Assembly (NCBI GenBank): GCA_014728115.1 | Contig: WJME01000198.1 | Location: 1-38,200, forward strand | Length of the DNA stretch: 38,200 nt | Direction: 5' to 3' | Origin: Candidatus Zhuqueibacterota bacterium | GTDB lineage: Bacteria; Zhuqueibacterota; Zhuqueibacteria; Residuimicrobiales; Oceaniaggregativiventaceae | In this document: positions 17,079 to 25,950 of the stretch, in pieces | Position numbering within the stretch: the first letter of the stretch is position 1 | How the letters are laid out: each line of letters begins with the position of its first letter | Made by a program: the position numbers and the translations under genes | Notes under the pieces: model-generated | The model's input: the letters and a program-made list of their open reading frames with translations, nothing else | What the model was told of the DNA's origin: nothing | Databases searched by the model: none

Positions 17079-18377
17079 TCATGCCAGAACTTGTGTAGAG
17101 TCGTACAATGGAAATTGTTTACACAGTTCATTCACCTCGCTGCGAATTTTTTCTTGCAAGGGGGTGTTGTCAATCTCGCTCAGGACCCGATCGATCATCC
17201 TGGCGATTTGGGCCATCTGTTCTTCTTTCATGCCCCGGGTTGTCAGAGCCGGAGTTCCCAACCGGATACCACTGGTAACAAACGGGCTGGCGGTATCGAA
17301 CGGAACCATATTTTTGTTTACCGTGATTCCTGCATTTTCCAGGGCAGCTTCAGCTGCTTTACCGCTCACATTGCGGTTGCGGAGATCCACCAGCATGACA
17401 TGGGTATCGGTTCCACCGGAGACAATATCAAGACCCTGATCGACAAGTGACTGGGCCAATGCCCGGGCATTTTTCATGACTTGTTTTTGATATTCTATGA
17501 ATTCTGGCTGCAAAGCCTCTTTAAACGCCACTGCCTTAGCAGCGATGACATGCATCAAAGGTCCGCCCTGAAAACCTGGAAAGACATTAAAATCGATGAT
17601 TTCTGACCATCGCTTTACCCGTCCCTTGGGGGTTTTCTGACCGAGATCATTTTCACCATCCTCACCAATCAGGATCAATCCGCCTCTGGGACCGCGCAAT
17701 GTTTTGTGTGTTGTTGATGTAACAACATGACAATAGGGAACCGGACTCGCAATGAGCCCGGCGGCAATGAGGCCGGCCGGGTGAGCAATATCTGCCATCA
17801 CTTTGGCACCGACAGTATCCGCGATTTCACGGAATGCCTTGTAATCGATTTCTCGAGAATACGCACTGGCGCCGACAACGATCAATTTTGGTCTTTCTTT
17901 CTTGACCAGATCTGCAACCTGATTCATATCCAGATAACCCGAGCGATCGACACCATAGTGAATCATTTGAAAAAACCGTCCGGAAAAATTCACCGGACTG
18001 CCGTGTGTGAGATGACCTCCGTGAGCGAGATCCATCCCAAGTACCTTATCCCCGTGATTGATAAATGAAAAGTAAGCAGCAATATTTGCTTGAGATCCCG
18101 AGTGGGGTTGCACATTGGCATGGTCTGCATTGAACAATTGTCTGGCGCGTTCACGGGCCAGGTCTTCGGCCTGATCGACAAACTCACAACCACCATAATA
18201 TCGTTTTGCAGGGTACCCTTCGGCATATTTGTTTGTCATGACCTGCCCCATGGCTTCGAGCACTGCCTGACTGACAAAATTTTCAGAAGCGATCAATTCG
18301 AGCTTTATATTTTGGCGTTTGGTTTCGTCCTGAATGGTTTGATAGATTTCAGGATCGAATTGTTGCAATCTGCTCAT
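17079..18377 (-). CDS. glyA: Serine hydroxymethyltransferase
   Basis: The 432-residue enzyme interconverts serine plus tetrahydrofolate with glycine plus 5,10-methylene-tetrahydrofolate, using pyridoxal phosphate. The PLP lysine is K225 in [28 protein letters not shown] near 31-44, [18 protein letters not shown] near 51-68 and HSGSQAN are conserved, so it should be active. The length fits bacterial GlyA. A GGAT lies upstream of ATG at 18377. It begins a new unit after a strong terminator. A TTGACA sits at 18441-18436, but no convincing -10 box follows it. One-carbon units made here could feed folate and methyl chemistry. Confidence 0.96.
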   Translation of the reverse strand: MSRLQQFDPEIYQTIQDETKRQNIKLELIASENFVSQAVLEAMGQVMTNKYAEGYPAKRYYGGCEFVDQAEDLARERARQLFNADHANVQPHSGSQANIAAYFSFINHGDKVLGMDLAHGGHLTHGSPVNFSGRFFQMIHYGVDRSGYLDMNQVADLVKKERPKLIVVGASAYSREIDYKAFREIADTVGAKVMADIAHPAGLIAAGLIASPVPYCHVVTSTTHKTLRGPRGGLILIGEDGENDLGQKTPKGRVKRWSEIIDFNVFPGFQGGPLMHVIAAKAVAFKEALQPEFIEYQKQVMKNARALAQSLVDQGLDIVSGGTDTHVMLVDLRNRNVSGKAAEAALENAGITVNKNMVPFDTASPFVTSGIRLGTPALTTRGMKEEQMAQIARMIDRVLSEIDNTPLQEKIRSEVNELCKQFPLYDSTQVLA

Positions 18378-18460
18378 CTCGACATCCTTTGCTTGGGAAT
18401 CCTGCCACTAGCCGTTGGGGGGCGTATTCTCGTTTGTCAAAAGAAATCATTGGGGAAAAC

Positions 18461-18507
18461 AAAAAAGGACTTGGATCTCTCTGATCCAGGACCAGAGAGA
18501 TCAAGTC
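18461..18507 (-). terminator. Strong intrinsic terminator after the TPR lipoprotein gene
   Basis: On the minus strand GACTTG then ATCTCTCTG pairs with CAGAGAGAT then CAAGTC, with a nine-base loop and one bulged base. The hairpin spans 18507-18468, and six T follow at 18466-18461. Confidence 0.88.
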
Positions 18508-18516
18508 ACAATTCAG

Positions 18517-18541
18517 GGAATAGGCAAGTCTCTCCTATTCC
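18517..18541 (-). other. Second perfect hairpin just before the terminator
   Basis: GGAATAGG (18517-18524) pairs with CCTATTCC (18534-18541), an 8-bp stem with a nine-base loop. It lies between the TPR stop codon and the terminator and has no T tract of its own. It may protect the mRNA 3' end. Confidence 0.6.
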
Positions 18542-18549
18542 GGGAAAAC

Positions 18550-19818
18550 CTAGTAAATCCAGCTATAGCATTCGCCACGAGCTTGTTTAACATCCTGGCG
18601 CATAAAAATATCTTCTTTGGTCGGGATGTCGGGCTGGATATAGTTCATTTTTCTCTGGGCCAAATCAGCGAATTGCATATCACTCTTTGCTTTGGCATAT
18701 TGATCATAGGCGAGTTTGTAAACCAGCTTGTCATCAAATGTGATCTTTCGGTCACCACGTGCATCCATGCACTGGCTTACTGCAGATTCATACACCTCAC
18801 CGATGACGATATAGGCGAGGCCATACTCGCCATCGATTTTAAGAGCTTGGCGTGCGACAGAGCGCGCCTTTGATAACTGACCGATTTCACGATAGCAAGT
18901 GGCCATCTCGCACAAGGCTTTCTTGTGATCCGGTTTGAGGGCCAGAACTTTTTCCCAGGTATCGATAGCCGGGCGAAATTGACCGAGATTTTGATAAGAA
19001 CTGGCAACATATTCGAGAGCAATAGTATCATCCGGACGACGTTCCAGCAACATATTAAAGTATTTTATAGACTTTTCATATTCGCCGCGCTTAAAAAAGG
19101 TTTCGCCCAGGCTAAACATAATCGCTGCATTTTCCGGGTCACTGGTCAGCGCTTCGATCTGAGATTCTATGGCTTCATCTTCAGCGCCTGTCTGTTTGTA
19201 TAATCTCGATAAAATGTCATGGAATTCGGAATTGTCGGATTCGAGCTCGACCAGTTTTTTATAGACTTCGATGGCCTCATCAGTGCGGTTTTGTTGAATG
19301 AGCATATTCCCGAGAACCTTATAATCATCCACCTTGGGATCCTCATCCAGCTTTACAACGCGCTGATACGCCTCTACTGCCTCTTCTGTCTCACCCTTGG
19401 CAACCAAAAGATAGCCCAAATCGCGGTGATAATAGGCCTTTTCAGGGTAATTCTCTACACCCAAACGATACGCAATCTCTGCGGAATCGGGGATATTGAG
19501 TTTGTAATAAGAGTCACCGAGATAATGATAAACGAGGGGAAAGCGCTCTACAGTATCCAGCTCTGCGGATTTCCAAAAATGAGGTATAGCATCACGGAAT
19601 TGTTTGTTCTTGTAATTTTCATATCCAAGACTCCAGGAAAGCAACATCTGCCGTTCCCAAACCTTTTTCAGAGAATCCTGAATCGCTTTTTGTCGTTCAG
19701 GACTGATTTGCACCTCTTCTTCGGCTGGGGGGGTACAACCGGTCATAAAACCAATTCCTGCCATGCTTCCCAGAGTAACCAGAATAATGACGATTCGATA
19801 CATTTTTTGTCCAGTCAC
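18550..19818 (-). CDS. TPR-repeat lipoprotein
   Basis: This 422-residue protein starts with a signal sequence and lipobox FMTGC (lipidated C28). From about residue 55 to 345 it consists of tetratricopeptide repeats with the usual A-x3-L/Y-G spacing, roughly eight (for example LGDSYYKLNIPDSAEIAYRL and LGETFFKRGEYEKSIKYFN). TPR domains scaffold protein complexes, and as a lipoprotein it would face the periplasm or the outside. The start is GTG at 19818, eight bases after GAGGAGG. ATG at 19803 lies too far from that site. It follows the PorV-like gene after 138 bases and closes the group before a terminator. It could serve envelope assembly or type IX secretion, but no specific match is claimed. 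Confidence 0.82.
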   Translation of the reverse strand: MTGQKMYRIVIILVTLGSMAGIGFMTGCTPPAEEEVQISPERQKAIQDSLKKVWERQMLLSWSLGYENYKNKQFRDAIPHFWKSAELDTVERFPLVYHYLGDSYYKLNIPDSAEIAYRLGVENYPEKAYYHRDLGYLLVAKGETEEAVEAYQRVVKLDEDPKVDDYKVLGNMLIQQNRTDEAIEVYKKLVELESDNSEFHDILSRLYKQTGAEDEAIESQIEALTSDPENAAIMFSLGETFFKRGEYEKSIKYFNMLLERRPDDTIALEYVASSYQNLGQFRPAIDTWEKVLALKPDHKKALCEMATCYREIGQLSKARSVARQALKIDGEYGLAYIVIGEVYESAVSQCMDARGDRKITFDDKLVYKLAYDQYAKAKSDMQFADLAQRKMNYIQPDIPTKEDIFMRQDVKQARGECYSWIY

Positions 19819-19920
19819 CGAATCTTCCTCCTCAATTTATAACTGATATGTTAAGTTTCCGTCTTGTACAGCGCCCTCGCCAATAAACACCCTAACTCAT
19901 ACAGACGCAATATTTTTGAT

Positions 19921-19975
19921 TTTAAAAAAAAAGCACCTAAAATACAAGTAATTTTTCTAGCGCTTGGGGCGCTGG
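19921..19975 (-). terminator. Possible terminator after the PorV-like gene
   Basis: After the stop codon an imperfect AGCGC-UAG-AAAA segment can pair with UUUU-AGGUGCU, and a nine-T tract follows near 19931-19923. The stem contains wobble pairs and bulges, so the call is weak. Confidence 0.35.
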
Positions 19976-21147
19976 AACCATAATTCACTTCCGCTGATAC
20001 TACAAGAGACACGAGCGATATTTTCCCGATATGCTGCATCATCGAGATTGCCGCGATAACCGACTTCCAGTGCAATATCGATACGACCGTTGTTAGCCTG
20101 GAACGGAAATCCTAACCCAAAGCTCAGATATTGTTCATTGATCGCACCACCGGTATCTGATTGAAATGGCAACTGTGTATAGGTCGCTCCGATTCGATAA
20201 ATGATTCTTCTGAAATACGACGCATACATATCGCCGGTATCGACATATTCCAATCCACCGCCAAGCCGGATATAATCGTTCAGTTCATCGGTCGTGTTTC
20301 CATCCAGTTTATAATTTGACCAGAGCTGGGTGTAAAGGTCCATCGCGAGGGTGACTTTCTGCACACGAAAAGAGCCGCCGACACCCAATCCCAGAGGATA
20401 AACCATATCCTGGTCTTTGGGTTCTGAGGAATAAAACTGACCCAATGAGACTTTGGTCTCTGTGTTGAGCGTGGAACTCGATTTAAAGATAGCTCCAACA
20501 AAAAGCTGTTCATTGAATCTGTATAGGGCGCCTAACTCGAATCCAATTCCTCGAGTATGACTGATCAACTCATCGGCGCCATCTTTGTAAAAACTGGACG
20601 CAAAATCGGTATTATATTCTTCATAATAGGATCCGAAATAGAAATTGGTAAGGGCAGCCAGAGCGAGTTTGCTACTGAGGACATATTGCACTCCGATGGT
20701 CGCAGCATTCAAGCCGCCGTGCCCGTCCAGGGTGCGAGTATATTCAGATTGAGTTCCCACTTGTCCGGTGGTTGCCAGCTCATATTTGGAGCCGAGGTGG
20801 GGCTTGAGCCCAACCGCCACATTGATATTCCTTTTCACCGGAAAGGCCATTCGGAAACCAACAGCATTACCGTCGCGGGCAGTCACTTTATTATCATCAT
20901 TTTTGATTTCAGTCGATTCAAATTGAAAATCCAAAGAAAACATGGTATAGCCCTGTGTCGCAATCGCGGCGGGATTCATACCGTTCAGAATCATCGGATC
21001 CAACACCGCGATACCGGCACCTCCCATACCCATAGATTTTGCACTTGGATAGACCATAGGGAGTCCCATCCCCATCGATGAATAAAAAGAATCTGCCATA
21101 GCCGCAGGCACAAAAATTAACGATAGAATTACAATAATCTTTTTCAT
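19957..21147 (-). CDS. PorV/UPF0164-like outer-membrane beta-barrel protein
   Basis: The 396-residue protein has a signal peptide (cleavage after AMA, 16-18). Next comes the PorV-family start signature: SAKSMGMGGAGIAVLDP near 35-51, then NPAAIATQGY. The rest alternates short aromatic beta strands with turns and fits a 14-strand barrel of the FadL/OmpP1 superfamily. PorV shuttles type IX secretion cargo to the attachment complex, and UPF0164 barrels are common in FCB bacteria. A T9SS cargo encoded in this window makes that role plausible, but a general transporter is also possible. Its C-terminus (CSISGSELWFQRPKR) does not end in the aromatic residue usual for barrels. It starts 19 bases after the DNRLRE-like gene, with GGAT upstream, so both are co-transcribed. 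Confidence 0.72.
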   Translation of the reverse strand: MKKIIVILSLIFVPAAMADSFYSSMGMGLPMVYPSAKSMGMGGAGIAVLDPMILNGMNPAAIATQGYTMFSLDFQFESTEIKNDDNKVTARDGNAVGFRMAFPVKRNINVAVGLKPHLGSKYELATTGQVGTQSEYTRTLDGHGGLNAATIGVQYVLSSKLALAALTNFYFGSYYEEYNTDFASSFYKDGADELISHTRGIGFELGALYRFNEQLFVGAIFKSSSTLNTETKVSLGQFYSSEPKDQDMVYPLGLGVGGSFRVQKVTLAMDLYTQLWSNYKLDGNTTDELNDYIRLGGGLEYVDTGDMYASYFRRIIYRIGATYTQLPFQSDTGGAINEQYLSFGLGFPFQANNGRIDIALEVGYRGNLDDAAYRENIARVSCSISGSELWFQRPKR

Positions 21148-21166
21148 ATCAAATCCGATTCAATGA

Positions 21167-22369
21167 CTAGAGTTCAAATCGCGATGAGGCTGGCACCGAA
21201 TAGGTGATGTACAACTTTGGTACCAACGCAGGATCGCTTGACTGACCATAAAATGTCAAATGCGAAGGATCAAGACCATATTCAAGGGATTGCAGTAAAA
21301 GGCCATAGTTGGGTGAAATATCTAATGTCCAGATCTGCACATACGAAACCATGTTTCGAATAGGGGTTTCGCCAAAAAAGGAAACAGAATCCGCAGAGGC
21401 GAGTCCTATTGTCGTAGGCGCGCTCAGCACAGAATCGATCGAGATGGTTGCGGGATTCCAGAGCGAATCTGTCACAGAATTCAGAGCCAGGCCCATGCCG
21501 TTTTCACCGGTCGAACTTTCCTCATTCACGGGCACCAGGGTCACATAGGCCTGGTGGATCGTGGATTCTTCCGGAATATCCGAGACATCAAACTCTAACA
21601 GCGAGCGATAGCCACTAAAGTTTCCAACATGAATGCGGTCCGGATTTTCGAATAACTGGTTATCAGGCTTGTCGGCATCAAATTCAAACAGGGTGACATC
21701 TTCGAGCACATCCACATTCACCGTATCTGCAGAGCCATCTTGCTTGGTATAAGCGAGTCGCAAGGTAGCCCATCCTGCTTGATTTTCAGTGGTCAGCATG
21801 GAAGCCATAAAAGAGGCAGACTCGAAATCGAGCAAGATGCCATTATTGCGGTCTTGCAATTCGATCCAGTCGTTCACCAGTTGGGGGTCGATCGTTCCTG
21901 TCACCGCAGCAGAATCCAAAGCCGGAACTTGCAGCTCTCCGACGGGATTTGCATAATCGACGGCACTTTGAACATCGGACCACAGCACTTGTTTTTCAAT
22001 CCACTCAATGTCGTTAAGCGGATAGATCTGAGCGGAAAACGGACTGCCGTCTCCATGCCGATCAAACATGTTAAGCGTCAATTCAGCACTCGTGACACTG
22101 GCATTGTCTACGGTAAAATAGGGATAAAAGCGTAACAAGACACGTGCTTTATACCCTTGATATTGACCGAGAAGTATTGTGGTACGGGGGCCAGCTTGCG
22201 GCATTTGCCAGTATTCTGCAATACGACTCGGAGAGTATACACGGGAGACGATTTCGCCTTTATCCTTTCGATTGATTTCATCATACCCATTAGGAACAGT
22301 GTTTTCTGTGGTACAATGAATCGACAGGGTAAAGGTAAATAATCCGAGTAACAACAACAATGATCGCAT
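21167..22369 (-). CDS. DNRLRE-domain-like secreted protein, possible lipoprotein
   Basis: The 400-residue protein opens with a hydrophobic signal ending in LSIHC. C19 could be lipidated, but histidine at -1 is unusual for a lipobox. Two copies of a beta-sandwich unit follow, with motifs such as KARVLLRFYPY, SVTSAELTLNM and SGYRSLLEFDVSDIPEESTI. The pattern LxxFDxSxIPxxSTIxxAxLxL is typical of DNRLRE and related surface domains of unknown binding role. A near-C-terminal HLTFYGQSSDPALVPKLYIT strand matches the usual end of such domains. AGGAAAAACT precedes the ATG. It begins a unit downstream of the ribosomal terminator. Function is unknown, and surface binding or structural use is only inferred. 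Confidence 0.7.
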   Translation of the reverse strand: MRSLLLLLGLFTFTLSIHCTTENTVPNGYDEINRKDKGEIVSRVYSPSRIAEYWQMPQAGPRTTILLGQYQGYKARVLLRFYPYFTVDNASVTSAELTLNMFDRHGDGSPFSAQIYPLNDIEWIEKQVLWSDVQSAVDYANPVGELQVPALDSAAVTGTIDPQLVNDWIELQDRNNGILLDFESASFMASMLTTENQAGWATLRLAYTKQDGSADTVNVDVLEDVTLFEFDADKPDNQLFENPDRIHVGNFSGYRSLLEFDVSDIPEESTIHQAYVTLVPVNEESSTGENGMGLALNSVTDSLWNPATISIDSVLSAPTTIGLASADSVSFFGETPIRNMVSYVQIWTLDISPNYGLLLQSLEYGLDPSHLTFYGQSSDPALVPKLYITYSVPASSRFEL

Positions 22370-22459
22370 AGTTTTTCCTATAATCTGCCTTTGAGTTCAG
22401 AGCATTTAACGGTAAAATATCGGCAGGGTTCCAAAAAAATTAGGTTAGTACAAGAGCGA

Positions 22460-22488
22460 AAATTACACTTTTTTGTGCAAACGTCCAA
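22460..22488 (-). promoter_or_regulatory. Possible promoter of the envelope gene group
   Basis: On the minus strand TTGGAC (22488-22483) and TAATTT (22465-22460) are 17 bases apart. It lies between the ribosomal terminator and the DNRLRE-like gene, about 90 bases before the start codon. Both boxes deviate from consensus. Confidence 0.4.
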
Positions 22489-22509
22489 AGGTAAAATAGT
22501 ATGAAAGAC

Positions 22510-22536
22510 AAAAAAAAAGGCAATCGTGAGATTGCC
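22510..22536 (-). terminator. Intrinsic terminator of the ribosomal protein cluster
   Basis: On the minus strand GGCAATC (22536-22530) and GATTGCC (22525-22519) form a perfect 7-bp stem with a four-base loop, followed by nine T (22518-22510). It lies about 20 bases after the rplQ stop. Confidence 0.92.
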
Positions 22537-22554
22537 CAAGTGTTTCATACACGT

Positions 22555-23016
22555 TTATTCTGCGGGTTCTGAACCCGAACTTTCTGATTCTTTTTCCCGT
22601 TCTTTCTTTTTCTCTTCGCGGACCTGTCGTTTCTTTTCGAGTCGTTCGGCCTTTATTCCTTCATAACCGACCAGTTCAAAGATTGCCAGGGGAGCGTTGT
22701 CACCTTTACGGCGACCGATTTTGATAATACGGGTATACCCGCCATTGCGGTTTTCGTATTTGGGAGCAATGGACTCAAAGAGTTCTTTGACCACATTTTT
22801 ATCGCGCACAATACGCAGAACCATTCTACGGGCATTGAGATCACCCCGTTTTGCAAAGGTAATCAACCGTTCTACCATGGTACGTGCTTCTTTGGCTTTG
22901 GGCGTGGTGGTCACGATACTTTTGTGTTCAAAGAGTGCCGTTGCAAGGTTAGACATCATGGCCTTGCGATGGCTGGTCGTGCGTCCCAATTTTCTTCCAG
23001 ATTTCAAGTGTCTCAT
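22555..23016 (-). CDS. rplQ: Large ribosomal subunit protein L17
   Basis: This 153-residue protein is L17: [20 protein letters not shown] at the start, then [20 protein letters not shown] and [21 protein letters not shown]. It lines the outer surface of the 50S subunit near the exit tunnel. Typical L17 has about 115-130 residues. Here about 30 extra residues at the C-terminus are almost all charged (Lys, Glu, Arg, then Ser and Glu) and are likely helical or disordered. It is the last gene of the cluster, 30 bases after rpoA, with GAGGAA before the ATG. Confidence 0.97.
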   Translation of the reverse strand: MRHLKSGRKLGRTTSHRKAMMSNLATALFEHKSIVTTTPKAKEARTMVERLITFAKRGDLNARRMVLRIVRDKNVVKELFESIAPKYENRNGGYTRIIKIGRRKGDNAPLAIFELVGYEGIKAERLEKKRQVREEKKKEREKESESSGSEPAE

Positions 23017-23046
23017 GAAAAATTCCTCACCATCAAACCTTGATCA

Positions 23047-24033
23047 CTATTCGTCGGTTTTTCTTAAATAACGGTCCACATCCATACCGAAATGCAGGCC
23101 TTTTTCTTCCAGAATCTTGTTCAGTTCCTGAAGAGATTTGCGGCCGAAATTACGAAATTTTAACATTTCCTGTTCATCGCGCCGAACAAGATCACCGATA
23201 GATTTTATATTTGCAGCTGCAAGACAATTATGTGAGCGAACCGACAATTCCAGTTCATCGACACTCATTTGCAGCAATTTACGGATGCGTATGGTTTCCT
23301 CATCGACTTCGGCGGGTTCTTCTTCTTCGGTCTCTATATCGAAATTGATAAAGAGTTGTATATGATCTTTGATGATTTTACCGGCGTACGAGAGTGCATC
23401 ATCAGGAGTAATACTTCCATCGGTAGATATTTCGAGGATCAACCGATCGTAATCGGTTTTTTGTCCGACACGAGTATTCTCTACGACATAGGAGACTTTG
23501 AGAACCGGTGAAAAAATTGCGTCAATCGGAATGGTGCCCAGGGGCATATCAGGCATTTTATTCTCTTCAGAAGGAACATAGCCCCGACCCCGGCCTATAC
23601 GCAATTCCATGCGAAAATCAGCATCTTGGTCGAGTGTAGCAATATGTTGATCGATATTGAGAATTTCAAAGTCATTGGATGCTGCCTGTATATCGGCAGC
23701 AGAGAATTCTTTGGGACCCTTGAGATCCAACACGACCTTGTCCGGTTTTTTATCGATCAACTTTATTCTGACCTGCTTTAAATTCAGAACAAGCTCAGCC
23801 ACATCTTCTTTTACACCTTTGATGGTATCGAATTCATGCACGATACCATCCACGCGAAACATGGTGATAGCAGCACCGGGAATAGACGACAACAAAACGC
23901 GTCGCAGGGCATTGCCAATGGTTGTTCCGAATCCGCGTTCCAGGGGTTGTACGATAAATTTTCCGTATGTATTGCTATATGTGGATTCGTCTAATTCTAA
24001 ACTTTCGGGCATTTGAAAACTAGGTAAAGCCAT
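23047..24033 (-). CDS. rpoA: DNA-directed RNA polymerase subunit alpha
   Basis: The 328-residue protein has an N-terminal assembly domain (1-230: FIVQPLERGFGTTIGNALRR, then VLLSSIPGAAI) and a C-terminal domain (about 255-320: LSVRSHNCLAAANIKSIGDL and GRKSLQELNKILEE) that contacts UP elements and regulators. An acidic linker EEEEPAEVDEE joins them. Two copies nucleate RNA polymerase assembly. GGAG lies six bases before ATG. Its place between rpsD and rplQ is the classical alpha-operon position. Confidence 0.98.
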   Translation of the reverse strand: MALPSFQMPESLELDESTYSNTYGKFIVQPLERGFGTTIGNALRRVLLSSIPGAAITMFRVDGIVHEFDTIKGVKEDVAELVLNLKQVRIKLIDKKPDKVVLDLKGPKEFSAADIQAASNDFEILNIDQHIATLDQDADFRMELRIGRGRGYVPSEENKMPDMPLGTIPIDAIFSPVLKVSYVVENTRVGQKTDYDRLILEISTDGSITPDDALSYAGKIIKDHIQLFINFDIETEEEEPAEVDEETIRIRKLLQMSVDELELSVRSHNCLAAANIKSIGDLVRRDEQEMLKFRNFGRKSLQELNKILEEKGLHFGMDVDRYLRKTDE

Positions 24034-24077
24034 TTAGTGCTCCATGAATAGGGTTTGCAATTCAATTCAACCAGAAC

Positions 24078-24707
24078 TTATTTGGAATAAAGTTCGACGA
24101 TCAAGTTTTCGTTGACATTCACTGGAATGGCTTCGCGAGTCGGAATTTCGATGATACTGCCCTTCATTTGAGCTTTATCGAGTTCGAGCCACGGAACAAG
24201 TTTGCCGTCGCGTACACGTTTCATCGAATTATGTATCAGATCCAGTTGGCGGCTTTTTTCTTTTACGCGAATCTCATCGCCAACAGACACTTGATATGAA
24301 GGGATATCAACCAATCGCCCATTGACTAAAATGTGGCGATGACGAACCAGCTGGCGTGCGGCATTACGAGAAGCAGCCAAACCGAGACGATAAACAATAT
24401 TATCAAGACGAAACTCTAGTATTTTCAAGAGGTTTTCGCCAGTAATACCTTTGGATCGGTCTGCTTTTGCGAAATAATTACGGAACTGGCGTTCCAGCAC
24501 GCCGAACATACGTTTAACTTTTTGTTTTTCCCGCAGCTGAATCGAATATTCAGATTGTTTAAACCGTCGTGAGCGTCCGTGTTGTCCGGGAGCATATCCT
24601 CGTTTTTCAAAGGCACACTTGTTGCTTGAACACCGTGTTCCTTTCAAAAAGAGTTTCATACCCTCACGACGGCACTGTTTACAGACTGCAGCAGTATATC
24701 TTGCCAT
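24078..24707 (-). CDS. rpsD: Small ribosomal subunit protein S4
   Basis: The 209-residue protein is S4, an early 16S rRNA binder, with the S4 RNA-binding domain at about 100-165 ([20 protein letters not shown], then [18 protein letters not shown]). It carries the zinc form of the N-terminus, with C9, C12, C26 and C31. In many bacteria S4 also represses its own operon, which cannot be judged here. GGAGG is nine bases before the ATG. It follows rpsK after 62 bases. Confidence 0.97.
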   Translation of the reverse strand: MARYTAAVCKQCRREGMKLFLKGTRCSSNKCAFEKRGYAPGQHGRSRRFKQSEYSIQLREKQKVKRMFGVLERQFRNYFAKADRSKGITGENLLKILEFRLDNIVYRLGLAASRNAARQLVRHRHILVNGRLVDIPSYQVSVGDEIRVKEKSRQLDLIHNSMKRVRDGKLVPWLELDKAQMKGSIIEIPTREAIPVNVNENLIVELYSK

Positions 24708-24769
24708 ATAAGAGAACCTCCTACACGCCGGTGACTATTGACACCGTATCATATTCATGAGTTGAGTGA

Positions 24770-25159
24770 TTATACACGTCGTTTTTTGGGCGGTCGACAA
24801 CCATTATGCGGTATCGGGGTAATATCCCGAATCGCAGTAATTTCAAGCCCTGCAGCTTGCAATGAGCGAACTGCAGCTTCTCGCCCGGAGCCAGGTCCTT
24901 TGACCAGCACCTCGACACGTTGTAATCCGAGATCCATGGCTTCTTTAGCCGCCTGTTCAGCAGACATCTGGGCGGCAAAAGGTGTACTCTTTCTCGAGCC
25001 TTTGAATCCCACTCTACCAGCCGAAGCCCATGAAATGACGTTTCCATAGACATCGGTTAGAGTCACATTGGTATTGTTAAACGTCGCCTTGATATGAGCG
25101 ACGCCATTTGCTTCTACGCGTTCGCGCTTTTTTGTAGTTTTTCTTCTTTGCGCAGCCAC
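24770..25159 (-). CDS. rpsK: Small ribosomal subunit protein S11
   Basis: The 129-residue protein is S11: [20 protein letters not shown], then [20 protein letters not shown] and the C-terminal [10 protein letters not shown]. It helps shape the platform of the 30S subunit near the mRNA exit. The start is GTG at 25159, with GAGG seven bases upstream. No ATG is available nearby. The gene is 20 bases after rpsM. Confidence 0.97.
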   Translation of the reverse strand: MAAQRRKTTKKRERVEANGVAHIKATFNNTNVTLTDVYGNVISWASAGRVGFKGSRKSTPFAAQMSAEQAAKEAMDLGLQRVEVLVKGPGSGREAAVRSLQAAGLEITAIRDITPIPHNGCRPPKKRRV

Positions 25160-25179
25160 TTTTGTACCTCACCTAAATA

Positions 25180-25554
25180 TTATTTCTGTTTTCTTTTGAT
25201 ACCAACAGTAGTGCGACGGCCGGAACGACGAGTCCTGGCATTGGTATGGGTGCGTTGTCCCCGGCTCGGCAAATTACGCCGGTGACGGAGGCCACGATAA
25301 CTCCCAATATCCATAAGGCGTTTGACATTCATAGTCATTTCACTACGAAGTGCACCTTCGACCTTGTACTCGGCCACCACGTCCCTAATCTTGGCGACAT
25401 CATCCGGATCGAGATCCCGCACCCGCGTATTTGGGTTCACACCCGATTGGGACAGAATATCCTGTGATGTGGTCAAACCAATGCCAAAAATATAGGTGAG
25501 TGCAATCTCGACACGTTTGTCTCTCGGCAAATCTACGCCAGCAATACGAGCCAA
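25180..25554 (-). CDS. rpsM: Small ribosomal subunit protein S13
   Basis: The 124-residue protein is S13: [20 protein letters not shown], then YIFGIG, and the basic tail [20 protein letters not shown]. It sits at the head of the 30S subunit and contacts L5 and the P-site tRNA. The start is TTG at 25554, exactly six bases after GGAG. The canonical MARIAGV beginning shows that this is correct. It follows rpmJ by 25 bases. Confidence 0.97.
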   Translation of the reverse strand: MARIAGVDLPRDKRVEIALTYIFGIGLTTSQDILSQSGVNPNTRVRDLDPDDVAKIRDVVAEYKVEGALRSEMTMNVKRLMDIGSYRGLRHRRNLPSRGQRTHTNARTRRSGRRTTVGIKRKQK

Positions 25555-25579
25555 ATCTTACTCCTTCGTTTTTATAGAT

Positions 25580-25696
25580 TTATCCCTGACGTTGCTTATG
25601 ACGTGGATTCTTTTTACAAATCACTCGAATCACGCCCTTACGTCGAATCACTTTGCAATGTTCGCAAACCGGTTTTACAGAAGATCCTACTTTCAT
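25580..25696 (-). CDS. rpmJ: Large ribosomal subunit protein L36
   Basis: This 38-residue gene is short and easily missed. The protein begins [20 protein letters not shown] and ends NPRHKQRQG. It is the zinc form of L36, with C11, C14, C27 and H33 as ligands. It lies between infA and rpsM in the usual alpha-operon order and stabilises 23S rRNA domain structure. Stop codon TAA is at 25582-25580. Confidence 0.96.
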   Translation of the reverse strand: MKVGSSVKPVCEHCKVIRRKGVIRVICKKNPRHKQRQG

Positions 25697-25720
25697 CACT
25701 ATCTCCAACGTTAAAACGTC

Positions 25721-25939
25721 TCATTTGTAACGGTAGGTTATCCGACCGCGGCTCAAATCATAGGGTGACAATTCTACGGTGACCTTGTCACCGGGCAATA
25801 TTTTTATAAAATGCATTCTCATTTTACCCGAGATATGAGCCAAAACTTTATGTCCATTTTCCAGTTCGACTCGAAAGGTTGCATTGGGTAGGGTTTCCAG
25901 AATGGTCCCGTCAACTTTGATTGTGCTTTCTTTCGACAT
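25721..25939 (-). CDS. infA: Translation initiation factor IF-1
   Basis: The 72-residue OB-fold protein is IF-1: [19 protein letters not shown] core, here [20 protein letters not shown], then [20 protein letters not shown]. It occupies the A site during initiation with IF-2 and IF-3. Length is exactly the family norm. GGGAG is three to four bases before the ATG. It follows map by 11 bases and precedes rpmJ. Confidence 0.97.
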   Translation of the reverse strand: MSKESTIKVDGTILETLPNATFRVELENGHKVLAHISGKMRMHFIKILPGDKVTVELSPYDLSRGRITYRYK

Positions 25940-25950
25940 AAACTCCCTGT

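Noticed and set aside
18436..18441. Perfect TTGACA upstream of glyA on the minus strand
   Set aside because: No acceptable -10 box lies 16-18 bases downstream (the region is C-rich), so I do not call a promoter.
18378..18549. Possible glycine or other riboswitch upstream of glyA
   Set aside because: The structured part is the terminator of the preceding gene, and no known aptamer core was recognised.
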